52,682 nucleotides of DNA, from contig NZ_CAJVAP010000022.1 of the NCBI RefSeq assembly GCF_910593785.1, positions 1 through 52,682 on the forward strand, given 5' to 3'. Of the stretch, positions 1-7,181 are shown piece after piece. Position 1 is the stretch's first letter; every line of letters begins with the position of its first letter. The notes under the pieces are model-generated. The model made no database searches. It was not told the DNA's origin and was given only the letters and a program-made list of their open reading frames with translations. Position numbers and translations under genes: made by a program. The DNA is from Leucobacter soli (GTDB lineage: Bacteria > Actinomycetota > Actinomycetes > Actinomycetales > Microbacteriaceae).

Positions 1-98
1 TCGCGACCCGGTATGACAAACTCGCGATCGTGTACCGGGCCGCGGTCGTCCTGAACGGAGTGATCGCCTGGCTCAACTATTTAACAGACACACCCTAG
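1..98 (+). pseudogene. IS5-family transposase, 3' end (partial at window edge)
   Basis: The third frame is open from base 3 and reads ATRYDKLAIVYRAA, then about 18 residues ending LTDTP and a TAG stop. This is the typical C-terminus of actinobacterial IS5-type (DDE) transposases. The rest of the gene lies outside the window, so it cannot be said whether the element is intact. The last bases before the stop (ATTTAACAGACACACCC) look like the terminal inverted repeat, and the stop TAG falls in a CTAG that is probably the target-site copy. The family call rests on a short tail only. Confidence 0.75.
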
Positions 99-268
99 TC
101 GACGCCCGCGGCCTCGGCGCGGCTGACGAGCGACTGCCAGTAGCTCGCCCGGAACAGCTCGTCCGGCCTCGCTCCGGGCTCGCGCCAAGCGGCCGGGTGC
201 CAGCCGGCGCCGTCCAGTGCCACGCCGACGGTGAAGGACGCAACATCACTCTGCGTTATGGGAGACAT
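95..268 (-). pseudogene. LLM-class flavin-dependent monooxygenase, N-terminal fragment cut by the IS element
   Basis: An ATG at 268 opens a 57-residue frame containing FTVGVALDGAGWHPAAWREP and then PDELFRASYW, the standard N-terminus of bacterial-luciferase-like FMN-dependent monooxygenases (normally 350-450 aa). The frame ends at a TAG inside the CTAG shared with the transposase stop. The gene runs towards the transposase and its remaining seven-eighths are absent here. I infer that the IS5-type element inserted at codon 57; the C-terminal part may lie beyond the left edge of the window. It is probably non-functional. Confidence 0.7.
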
Positions 269-719
269 GCCGGTAGTTTATGTATAACGCATGCGCCCAT
301 CACTTCATGTGACGAAGCGTGACGCAGCCCGACACGCACTCGCACATTGATATCGGAGCGCCTCCCCCGACACATCAATGAGTCAGCGAGTACGCACGCG
401 CTCTGGCTCTCGCGGCCGACTCCGACGAATCCCACCAGCCGGGCCGCCCCCGACGACGATCCTCTTCACCACCGCTTCGAAGCCGGTCGCCGTCTCTACG
501 GACCCGAACTCTTCACCTAGGTCATGGTGCGAGGAAACCAGCGTACAAGTGGAGTTCTCCACTTCAACGAAGTGGATTTTCCCACTTATCGAAGTATGGA
601 TCTATCCACCTGACTCACTGAGCGGGCGCTCGCCATTCGCTTCCAGCAGGAAGCAGATTACGAGCGGCGTGCCCGAGGCGACGGCCAGCCGCCAGCTCGC
701 CGATCACCCCATCGGCGAG
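269..719. other. 450-bp region without a convincing gene
   Basis: No open frame here has protein-like composition or a good ribosome site. A TATACA box (281-286, minus strand) lies 12 nt before the ATG at 268 and may be the -10 of the interrupted monooxygenase gene; no good -35 is seen. The minus strand around 415-470 reads VVKRIVVGGGPAGG, resembling a dinucleotide-fold start, but soon hits a stop. The striking item is the AAGTGG/CCACTT array at 547-595. The stretch may hold decayed genes. Confidence 0.5.
547..595. promoter_or_regulatory. Array of alternating AAGTGG / CCACTT boxes
   Basis: AAGTGG (547), CCACTT (559), AAGTGG (570), CCACTT (582) and a partial AAGT (592) alternate in orientation at steps of 12, 11, 12 and 10 bases. 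They form overlapping palindromes, for example AAGTGGA-gttc-TCCACTT and CCACTTC-aac-GAAGTGG. One box per helical turn in alternating orientation is what cooperative operator sites look like, such as those of autoregulated antitoxins. No partner gene can be named; the nearest real gene is the small membrane protein gene ending at 720. Confidence 0.45.
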
Positions 720-1178
720 CTAACGCGCACGCCGCAGCTGAGATCCCGCCGCAGCCAGCATCACTCCGAGGCCGGCCGCAAAAGCAGCAACCCCATAGGC
801 GAGCACCGAGGTCATGAGCGAGGTTCGCAATGCCGCCGCAGCCGAGAGCGTCTCACTCTGCTGCTTCAATCGCTGCTCCTCGTCGCTGCCCTTCTCGACC
901 TTACGCAGTGCGTCGCTCACGTCCGAGAAAGTCCGCCCTCCCGCGATCCGCTCGGCGTTGCCCTTGATCGCTTCCGACTGCGCGAACGCTGTCATCGGAT
1001 CCTGTACGCGCTTGCCGGGGAGGAAGGGCGCGTGATCGGGCACGGTGATGTTCTCGTCGCGCAACTGCCTCGTGACCACACCCCACGCACTCGCTCCCGC
1101 CGCAACGAGAATCGATCCCGCAGCGATGGCAAGACCGCCGACTCGACGAAACTCAGGGGCAGAATACGACCGATTCAT
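720..1178 (-). CDS. Small two-TM membrane protein, function unknown
   Basis: This gene codes for 152 residues starting MNRSYSAPEF. I chose the ATG at 1178 because GAAGGA lies six bases ahead of it; an in-frame start 13 codons upstream has no such site. One hydrophobic helix lies at about residues 13-33 and a second at about 118-142, with a roughly 85-residue hydrophilic region between them that includes ITVPDHAPFLPGKRVQDP and is probably outside the membrane. It is an actinobacterial hypothetical-type protein; I recognise no catalytic motif. It lies downstream of the ferredoxin reductase gene with a 100-bp gap and may be transcribed from its own promoter. Confidence 0.7.
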   Translation of the reverse strand: MNRSYSAPEFRRVGGLAIAAGSILVAAGASAWGVVTRQLRDENITVPDHAPFLPGKRVQDPMTAFAQSEAIKGNAERIAGGRTFSDVSDALRKVEKGSDEEQRLKQQSETLSAAAALRTSLMTSVLAYGVAAFAAGLGVMLAAAGSQLRRAR

Positions 1179-1277
1179 CGCGAGTCCTTCACTTTCGACA
1201 ACGGGCAGCGGCGTCACGAGCCGCAGTTTACCGCCTCGTAATTCCGGTCAACCCGAGACGGCGCCCACGCATCGCGG

Positions 1278-2672
1278 CTACTCTCCGCGCGAGATCCGCG
1301 TCATCTCGTCGCGCGGCACGACCTTGACGCGCGTGCGCCCCTCGGCCTCGCCGAGGCCGAGCTCGTGCTCGTCGAGACGCTGCCACCCCTCGACCGTCGT
1401 GTAGGGCACCTCGCGAGCCGAGAGCAGCGCCGGTATCGCCGCGGGATCCGACTCGGCCGGGCTCCACCAGGAGTCGCGATCCTCCAGCAGGCACTCGAGC
1501 GTCTCCATGGCATCGCTCTTCGTGTGCCCGATGAGGCCGACCGGGCCGCGCTTGATCCAGCCGGTCGCGTAGACGCCCGGTACCGGCTCGCCGTGGGCGT
1601 CGTGCACACGGCCCTGCACGTTCGGGATCACGCCCCGACGATCGTCGAACGGGATCTCGTCGAGCGGCGACCCGAAGTAGCCGACGGCACGATAGAGCGA
1701 CTGCAGCGGGACCACCTCGAACTCGCCGGTATCGACCACGCCTCCCTCGCCGTCGGGCGCGGTGCGCTCCACCTTCAGGCCCGCGACCCGGCCGGCGTCG
1801 TCCGTGACGACCTCGACCGGCTTCGACCAGAAGTGCAGGTGCAGGCGGCGCGACGCCGGCTCCGTCTCGCCCGCCTCCCGCGCGCGCTGATCCTCGCGCC
1901 ACTTGTTCATGATCCGCGAGATCACGACGATCTGCTTGTTCTTCATCAGCGTCTCGTCGACGTACGGATCGTCGAGATCGAAGTCGCGCTCATCGATCAC
2001 CATGTCGACGTCGCGCACCTCGCCCAGCTCGCGCAGCTCGAGCGGCGTGAACTTCACGTAGGCGGGGCCGCGGCGGCCGAAGAGGTGCAGCTCCTGGATG
2101 GGGTTCGCCTTGAGCCCCTCGTACACGTTGGCGGGGATCTCGGTAGGGAGCAGGTCGTCCGCGTGCTTGATCAGCATGCGGGAGATATCGAGGCCCACGT
2201 TGCCGTTGCCGACCACGCCGACCTGCTCCGCCTCGAGCGGCCAGGTGCGAGGCACGTCGGGATGCCCGTCGAACCAACTGACGAAGTCCGCGGCGCCGTA
2301 CGATCCCTCGGCATCGATCCCCGGGATGTCCAGCGAGGCGTCGCGGATCGCGCCCGTGGCGAAGATCACCGCGTGGTAATGGCGCTTGAGGTCGTCGAGC
2401 GAGAGATCCTGGCCGTAGCGGACGTTGCCGAAATACCTGATGTCGCCCCGGTCGAGCACCTCGCGCAGCGCGGTGATGATGCCCTTGATCCGCGGATGGT
2501 CGGGTGAGACGCCGTAGCGCACCAGTCCGTAGGGGGCCGGCAGCTGCTCGAAGAGGTCGATCTCGACCTCGAAGTCCCGTTCCGCCTTGATCAGCAGGTC
2601 GGCCGCGTAGATCCCGGCCGGGCCGGCTCCGACGATCGCCAGTCGCATCTTCTCCATACCGCTCCGGGTCAT
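1278..2672 (-). CDS. fprA: Ferredoxin/flavodoxin-NADP+ reductase, adrenodoxin-reductase type (FprA-like)
   Basis: The 464-aa FAD enzyme would pass electrons between NADPH and ferredoxin in the cytoplasm. The FAD motif is VGAGPAGIYAADLL near residue 14, followed by the family segments APYGLVRYGVSPDHP and GNGNVGLDISRML (NADP-binding region, about residue 155). The C-terminal part has ATGWIKRGPVGLIGHTK. Length fits the adrenodoxin-reductase family (450-470 aa). The ATG at 2672 overlaps the stop of the polyprenyl synthase gene as ATGA, with GAGG five bases upstream; MEKMRLAIVG at 2657 is an alternative start. It is the last gene of a three-gene overlapping operon with menG and the prenyl synthase, which suggests a redox link to menaquinone metabolism, by inference only. 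Confidence 0.92.
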   Translation of the reverse strand: MTRSGMEKMRLAIVGAGPAGIYAADLLIKAERDFEVEIDLFEQLPAPYGLVRYGVSPDHPRIKGIITALREVLDRGDIRYFGNVRYGQDLSLDDLKRHYHAVIFATGAIRDASLDIPGIDAEGSYGAADFVSWFDGHPDVPRTWPLEAEQVGVVGNGNVGLDISRMLIKHADDLLPTEIPANVYEGLKANPIQELHLFGRRGPAYVKFTPLELRELGEVRDVDMVIDERDFDLDDPYVDETLMKNKQIVVISRIMNKWREDQRAREAGETEPASRRLHLHFWSKPVEVVTDDAGRVAGLKVERTAPDGEGGVVDTGEFEVVPLQSLYRAVGYFGSPLDEIPFDDRRGVIPNVQGRVHDAHGEPVPGVYATGWIKRGPVGLIGHTKSDAMETLECLLEDRDSWWSPAESDPAAIPALLSAREVPYTTVEGWQRLDEHELGLGEAEGRTRVKVVPRDEMTRISRGE

Positions 2673-3727
2673 CCTTCCCTCGACACAATCGATTCGGCCA
2701 TGCGTTCCAGACCGCGCCGCACCTGCGAGGCCGGCAGCGCCGCCAGCGCGGACACCGCTTCGGCCGCCCAGCGCCGGGCCTCCGCCTCGGTCTCCTCGGT
2801 GACCTCATGGGCGCGGAGGGCCTCCACCTCGGGATCGAGGATCGCAGGATCCTCCCCCTCCGCGATCCGCGCCACGCCCTCGGCGATCCGCTCGCACAGC
2901 TCCGCGGCCGCGAGGTCGCCCGACCTCGACCGATCCTGCAGCAGCAGCAGCGGCATCGTCACGACCCCGGCGCGCAGGTCGGTGCCGGCCCGCTTGCCGG
3001 TCTGCTCCGCCTTCGGCGAGAGGTCGATCACGTCGTCGATCAGCTGGAAGGCCACGCCGATCCGCTCACCGTACTCCGTCACGGCATCGGCGTACTCCCG
3101 CGGCGCATCCGAGAAGATCACGCCCATGCGCGCGGCTGTAGAGATCAGCGCGCCCGTCTTGTCGGCGAGCACCTGCAGGTAGTGCTGCATGGGATCCTCA
3201 CCCGGCCGAGGGCCGACGGTCTCATGCAGCTGCCCGAGGCAGAGGCGCTCGAAGGTCTGCGCCTGCAGCAGGATCGCCTCCTCGCCCATGCCCGAGACGA
3301 GCGTCGATGCGCGCGCGAAGAGCAGATCCCCGGCGAGGATCGCGACCGAGTTCGACCACACCGTCTGCGCGGCGGGCACCCCGCGGCGCAGACGCGCATC
3401 GTCCATGACGTCGTCGTGGTAGAGGGAGGCGAGGTGCGTGATCTCGACCGCCTGCGCGGCGCGGCGCACCGTCTCGTTCGGGCCGTTGCCGAGCTCGCTC
3501 GTGAGAAGCGTGAGCATGGGCCGGATCCGCTTCCCTCCGGCCTCGGCGAGATAGCGGGCCGGCGCGTCCGCGACGTCGGAGGCGAAGCGCAGATGCTCGA
3601 GCAGGCCCTGCTCGATGAGCGCGAGCTGCTCCTGCATGCGCTTCGCGGCCCGACGGTCGGAGACGCCCTGGAACAGACGCATCGGCAGCGCCTGGGTCGC
3701 GGTGTCCGCAGTGATGGGATCGGTCAT
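2669..3727 (-). CDS. Polyprenyl diphosphate synthase (menaquinone side chain)
   Basis: This 352-aa trans-prenyltransferase condenses isopentenyl diphosphate units into the long side chain attached to menaquinone by MenA. Visible motifs are GGKRIRPML (about residue 68), the first aspartate-rich motif HDDVMDD (about 103) and the second FQLIDDVIDL (about 228). Size and motif order fit the hepta- to decaprenyl synthases (IspB/GrcC-like); chain length cannot be read from sequence. The start ATG overlaps the menG stop as ATGA and the stop overlaps the reductase start in the same way, so the three genes are translationally coupled. Location next to menG supports a role in menaquinone synthesis. Confidence 0.93.
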   Translation of the reverse strand: MTDPITADTATQALPMRLFQGVSDRRAAKRMQEQLALIEQGLLEHLRFASDVADAPARYLAEAGGKRIRPMLTLLTSELGNGPNETVRRAAQAVEITHLASLYHDDVMDDARLRRGVPAAQTVWSNSVAILAGDLLFARASTLVSGMGEEAILLQAQTFERLCLGQLHETVGPRPGEDPMQHYLQVLADKTGALISTAARMGVIFSDAPREYADAVTEYGERIGVAFQLIDDVIDLSPKAEQTGKRAGTDLRAGVVTMPLLLLQDRSRSGDLAAAELCERIAEGVARIAEGEDPAILDPEVEALRAHEVTEETEAEARRWAAEAVSALAALPASQVRRGLERMAESIVSREG

Positions 3728-4950
3728 TCGGCACCGCCCGAGGGCTTCGCCTTGTCCGGGCCGCCGGCGGCCGGCTTCGCGGCGGCGGGCTTCTTCGCGG
3801 CGGTCGCAGGCTTCTTGGCGGCGGTCGCCGGCTTCTTCGCAGAGCTACCGGCGGGCTTGGCAGAGGCGGCCGGCTTCTCCGCAGGGGCGCCGGTGGCCTT
3901 GGCCGCGGCAGGCGTCTTCGCCGCAGTGGAGGCGGTGGAGGCGGCCTTGGTCGATGCGGCAGCAGGCTTCTTCGTCGAGGCGGATCCCTTCGCGGCTGCC
4001 GCTCCCTTCGCAGCCGTCGTGCCTGCCGTCGGCTTCTTCGCGGGCGCCGGCTTCTTCGCGGCCGACGTGCGCGCTGCGGGTTTCTTCGCAGCCGCAGACT
4101 CTTTCGCAGCCGCAGGCTTTTTCGCAGCCGCAGGCTTCTTCGCGGACGCGGCTTTCTTAGCGGGAACGGATTTCGTCTCGCCGGCCTCAGGCGTCGCGGC
4201 TGCCGCTGCCGTTGCCGCTGCCGACACCGTCGCCTTCGACGCACGCGGCACGAAGCCCCGGTGCAGCGCGACGATGCCGAAGGTCAGGTTGCGGTAGGCG
4301 ACCCGTTCGAGCCCGGCCTCGCGCAGCCAGGCCGCGAGCTCCTCCTGCGACGGCCACTGCTCGATCGACTCGTTCAGGTAGCGGTACGCCTCCGAGGCCT
4401 CGCGATTGATCAGTCCGGCGACGCGCGGCAGCACATAGCGGCCGTAGAGGCCGTAGGGCACCCGCACGGCCGACGACGGCGGAGTCGAGAACTCGGCGAT
4501 CACCACGCGGCCGCCGGGCTTGACCACGCGACGCATCTCCGCGATCGCCCGCTTCGGGTCGCTCACGTTCCGGAGCCCGTACGAGATGGTGGCGGCGTCG
4601 AAGCTGTCGTCCTCGAACGGCAGGTCCATCGCATCGGCCCAGACGAATTCGAGGAGGTCGTTGCCGGCATGGCGGCGACGACCCTCGGCGAGCATGCCCT
4701 CCGAGAAATCCGCGGCGACCACCCGTGCACCATGCGCCGCGAGCGCGGCAGCAGATGTTCCCGTGCCGGCCGCCAGGTCGAGGATCCGCATGCCCTTGCG
4801 CGGTGCGACCGCCTTCGTCGTGGCGATCCGCCACAGCCGGTCGTTGCCGACGGTGAGCACGTCGTTGATCAGGTCGTATCGGGGTGAGACCTCATCGAAC
4901 ATGGTCGAGACGTCGGTCGCCAGCTTGGTGGCGGTGTCTGGGCGAGTCAC
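3724..4950 (-). CDS. menG: Demethylmenaquinone methyltransferase with a long Ala/Lys/Pro-rich C-terminal tail
   Basis: MenG (UbiE family) methylates demethylmenaquinone with S-adenosylmethionine in the last step of menaquinone synthesis. Residues 1-230 carry the family sequence: SPRYDLINDVLTVGNDRLWR, motif I LDLAAGTGTSA, and SYGLRNVSDPKRAI. MenG enzymes are normally about 230-250 aa, but this frame continues to 408 aa with about 165 residues of AKKPAA-type repeats resembling histone H1 or the tails of actinobacterial HU proteins. I prefer the GTG at 4950 because a TAGCAT box ends exactly 7 nt before it (leaderless pattern) and VTRPDT aligns with usual MenG starts; the ATG at 4959 is the alternative. 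It heads the menG-prenyl synthase-fprA operon. Confidence 0.9.
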   Translation of the reverse strand: MTRPDTATKLATDVSTMFDEVSPRYDLINDVLTVGNDRLWRIATTKAVAPRKGMRILDLAAGTGTSAAALAAHGARVVAADFSEGMLAEGRRRHAGNDLLEFVWADAMDLPFEDDSFDAATISYGLRNVSDPKRAIAEMRRVVKPGGRVVIAEFSTPPSSAVRVPYGLYGRYVLPRVAGLINREASEAYRYLNESIEQWPSQEELAAWLREAGLERVAYRNLTFGIVALHRGFVPRASKATVSAAATAAAAATPEAGETKSVPAKKAASAKKPAAAKKPAAAKESAAAKKPAARTSAAKKPAPAKKPTAGTTAAKGAAAAKGSASTKKPAAASTKAASTASTAAKTPAAAKATGAPAEKPAASAKPAGSSAKKPATAAKKPATAAKKPAAAKPAAGGPDKAKPSGGAE

Positions 4951-4957
4951 GCCCTCC

Positions 4958-4963
4958 ATGCTA
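4958..4963 (-). promoter_or_regulatory. -10 box TAGCAT of a leaderless menG promoter
   Basis: On the minus strand TAGCAT is followed by seven bases and then the GTG at 4950. This spacing puts the transcription start on or next to the start codon, a common arrangement in actinobacteria. The same pattern recurs before at least nine other genes in this window. Confidence 0.55.
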
Positions 4964-5124
4964 GTGTCCTGCGCCTGAAGTTGCTTCGCACGAGATTCCG
5001 GGGCAGAGACGAGCGCTCCAGTGGATGCGTCGCGAGGCGGAAGAGCGAGGCGATGCCGAAGCATCATCGCGCGACGGGCGCATTGCCGCGCCCAACCCTG
5101 AGGGAGGCTTCGAGCGGCACCGAG

Positions 5125-5130
5125 TAGATT
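5125..5130 (+). promoter_or_regulatory. -10 box TAGATT of a leaderless menF promoter
   Basis: TAGATT is followed by six bases and the GTG at 5137. No ribosome-binding site precedes either candidate start (5131 or 5137), so a leaderless message beginning at 5137 is the simplest reading. Confidence 0.5.
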
Positions 5131-5136
5131 GTGAGG

Positions 5137-6564
5137 GTGAAGAGCGGATCGGGTGCCCCCGGCGCAGCACCGGATGCGGTGCTGTACGCGGTGACCCGAC
5201 CGCTGGCGCAGGTCCCGTCGCTCGACGATCTGATCGGGCAAGCGGATCCGCGCCACCCCCTCGTGTGGACGCGCGGAGATCGCGGCTGCGTCGGCGTCGG
5301 AGAGGCACTGCGTCTGCATTTCTCCGGGCCGAGCCGCTTCGCGGATGCCGCCGAGGCGTGGCGCGCGATCTCGGCGCGCGCCGTGATCGACGACCCGGTG
5401 CGGATGCCGGGCTCCGGCCTGGTCGCCTTCGGCTCGTTCGCGTTCGCCGACGAGGCCGCTGGCGTCGACGCACCCGGCGCCCGCACCGACCGCGATGGCG
5501 AGGCCGAGGGGACCGTGAGCGCGCTCATCGTGCCGCGCATCCTGATCGCCCGGCACCGCGGGACGGCGTGGATCACCGAGATCGGCTTCGCACCGTTCGA
5601 GCACGCGCCTGTACTGCCCTCACCCGCTGCGCCTGGCGCCTGGGCCGGCGCGGAACTGCCGATCGACGATGCCGACCCGTCCTACCTCGCGGGGGTGCGC
5701 GAGGCGACGTCGCGGATCGACCGGGGCGAAGCCGAAAAGATCGTGCTGGCCCGCCAGGTGCGCGGCAGCATCCCGGCGAGCGACGACCTTCGCGTACCGC
5801 TGCTCCGATTGGCCGGCAGATACGACGACTGCTGGACGTATGCCGTCGACGGCATGATCGGGGCCAGCCCCGAGACGCTGATCCGGCGGACCGACGGCGC
5901 CATCTCGGGTCGCGTGCTCGCCGGCACCCGCGGGCGGAAGCCCGAGGATCCCGCGGCCGACGCCCGCGCACGCGATGACCTCCTGACGAGCGCGAAGGAG
6001 CAGCACGAGCACGCCTTCGCGGTGCAGAGCGTGATCACGGCGCTCTCCCCCCACGTTCGCGAACTCCACACCAGCGAGGAGCCCTTCGCTCTCCGCCTGC
6101 CGAATGTCTGGCATCTCGCCACCGAGTTGGGGGCGGTGCCCGGGGACCAGGGATCCTCCCTCGAACTCGCTGCGGCCCTGCATCCGACAGCGGCGGTCGC
6201 CGGCACGCCGACCGCCGCGGCCGTCGAGGCGATCGCCGAGCTCGAGCCCGCAGGCCGGGGGCGGTACGCCGGGCCGGTCGGCTGGATCGACGCGGCCGGT
6301 GAAGGGGAATGGGTGATCGCGCTGCGCTGCGCCGAGGTCGGGCCGGGGCTCGATCGGCCCGCAGGCGACGGCCCCGATCGCTCGGGAGCCGATCCCGACG
6401 CACCCGCGCACGCGTCCGCCGACGAGGACGCCGTAGATACCGCCACCGCACGCACCGTCACCGCATATGCCGGTGGCGGCATCGTCGCTGGGAGCGACCC
6501 AGCGCACGAGTTCGGCGAGACCGTGTCGAAGTTCGCACCGATCGCCGAGGCCTTCGCCCCCTGA
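5137..6564 (+). CDS. menF: Isochorismate synthase
   Basis: The 475-aa chorismate-binding enzyme converts chorismate to isochorismate, the entry to menaquinone synthesis. Typical segments are EKIVLARQVRG (about residue 203), GASPETLI, SGRVLAGTRGRKPEDP, the helix with KEQHEHAFAVQSV, LPNVWHLATEL, and the C-terminal YAGGGIVAGSDPAHEFGET. Length is within the 450-480 aa range of MenF/EntC proteins. GTG at 5137 is chosen on the leaderless promoter pattern; GTG at 5131 would add two residues. The gene is divergent from menG with about 180 bp between them. A low-complexity acidic insert near residue 410 precedes the C-terminal strands. Confidence 0.93.
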   Translation: MKSGSGAPGAAPDAVLYAVTRPLAQVPSLDDLIGQADPRHPLVWTRGDRGCVGVGEALRLHFSGPSRFADAAEAWRAISARAVIDDPVRMPGSGLVAFGSFAFADEAAGVDAPGARTDRDGEAEGTVSALIVPRILIARHRGTAWITEIGFAPFEHAPVLPSPAAPGAWAGAELPIDDADPSYLAGVREATSRIDRGEAEKIVLARQVRGSIPASDDLRVPLLRLAGRYDDCWTYAVDGMIGASPETLIRRTDGAISGRVLAGTRGRKPEDPAADARARDDLLTSAKEQHEHAFAVQSVITALSPHVRELHTSEEPFALRLPNVWHLATELGAVPGDQGSSLELAAALHPTAAVAGTPTAAAVEAIAELEPAGRGRYAGPVGWIDAAGEGEWVIALRCAEVGPGLDRPAGDGPDRSGADPDAPAHASADEDAVDTATARTVTAYAGGGIVAGSDPAHEFGETVSKFAPIAEAFAP

Positions 6565-6766
6565 GCTTCCGTGCGCGGACGCGCAGTCTCGCGGTCTCGC
6601 TCTGTCGCGTGGCCGCACTGTCGCCTACTGGCACAGTCGCGTAGTCGCGCAGTCGCGTAGTCGTGCGGTATCGCTGATTCCGTCTGCGCAGTCGCTCCGA
6701 GCGTCACCCTGCGCGGTCGTGCTCACTCGGGCCTGCTCCCGCCCCGGCTTCACCCCACTTCTGGCT

Positions 6767-6824
6767 GAGATCGCAGTTCCGGCTGACCTTTTGCGCACCT
6801 GGCATCAGCCAGAACTGCGATCTC
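6767..6824. repeat. 20-bp near-perfect inverted repeat with 18-nt loop
   Basis: The arms 6767-6786 and 6805-6824 match at 19 of 20 positions (core GAGATCGCAGTTC / GAACTGCGATCTC). TTCTGGCTGA just left of the stem is repeated as TTCCGGCTGA at its end. It lies between convergent genes and could end transcription of both, but lacks a U-run, and the internal direct repeat suggests a REP-like mobile sequence. Confidence 0.65.
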
Positions 6825-6870
6825 CTCCCGAACTGCTGGAGAAAGGGAAGAAAGAGAGAAGAACGAAGAG

Positions 6871-6947
6871 GTGAGAGGTGAGAGGTGAGAGGTGAGAGGT
6901 GAGAGACGAGAGGTGAGAGGTGAGAGACGAGAAGTGAGAGATGAGAG
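6871..6947. repeat. 7-bp tandem repeat, 11 units (GTGAGAG)
   Basis: Eleven consecutive 7-bp units, seven or more of them exactly GTGAGAG with variants ACGAGAG, ACGAGAA and ATGAGAG. All units are purine-rich on the plus strand, a composition prone to slippage. Confidence 0.85.
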
Positions 6948-6997
6948 GCGAAGGGCGAGGTGTGTAAGAGGAGAGAGAGCAACACACTTCAGACCGC

Positions 6998-7180
6998 GCT
7001 CAGTGCCCGGACAAGGCTCAGCACCCAGACCGGTCTCGGCACCCGGACCAGACTCAGCGCTCCGACGAGCACCAGCACCCAGACCAGCAGACTCAGCACC
7101 CAGACCAGGCTCGACACTCGGACAGGCCCGGCATCCAGACCGGTCTCGGCACCCGGACCAGCCCCGGCGCCCCGGCGAGT
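6998..7180. repeat. 18-bp imperfect tandem repeat, about 10 units
   Basis: Units follow the pattern nCTC(A/G)GCACCC(A/G)GACC(A/G)G; one unit is 21 bp and one 17 bp. The array abuts the menD stop codon, so it lies in the 3' untranslated part of the menD message. The 18-bp period would encode six residues, but no frame across the array belongs to a credible protein. Confidence 0.75.
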
Positions 7181-7181
7181 C

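Larger units (their letters stand above)
6565..7181. other. 617-bp gene-free, repeat-filled gap between convergent menF and menD
   Basis: No frame here looks like a protein. It holds, in order, a stretch rich in gTCGCG(C/T)AGTC-like copies (about 6580-6665), a long inverted repeat (6767-6824), eleven units of a 7-bp tandem repeat (6871-6947) and about ten units of an 18-bp imperfect repeat (6998-7180) that ends at the menD stop codon. Confidence 0.7.

Noticed and set aside
415-470. Minus-strand VVKRIVVGGGPAGG, like the start of an FAD protein
   Set aside because: Only about 14 residues match, then Arg-rich sequence and a stop; no family tail. At most a decayed fragment.
378-1241. Long plus-strand frame of 287 codons opposite the small membrane protein gene
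   Set aside because: Arg/Ser-rich, no protein-like composition; the opposite strand has two clear membrane helices and a ribosome site.
2807-4297. Plus-strand 496-codon frame with Phe/Ala repeats (AAGFFAA) opposite the menG tail
   Set aside because: It is the antisense of the Lys/Ala repeat; menG and the prenyl synthase are certain on the other strand.
6871-6947. 7-bp repeats as phase-variable coding tract
   Set aside because: Not within or directly ahead of any gene; both flanking genes end towards it.
6998-7180. 18-bp repeat array as CRISPR
   Set aside because: Units are contiguous and imperfect, with no spacers and no cas genes.
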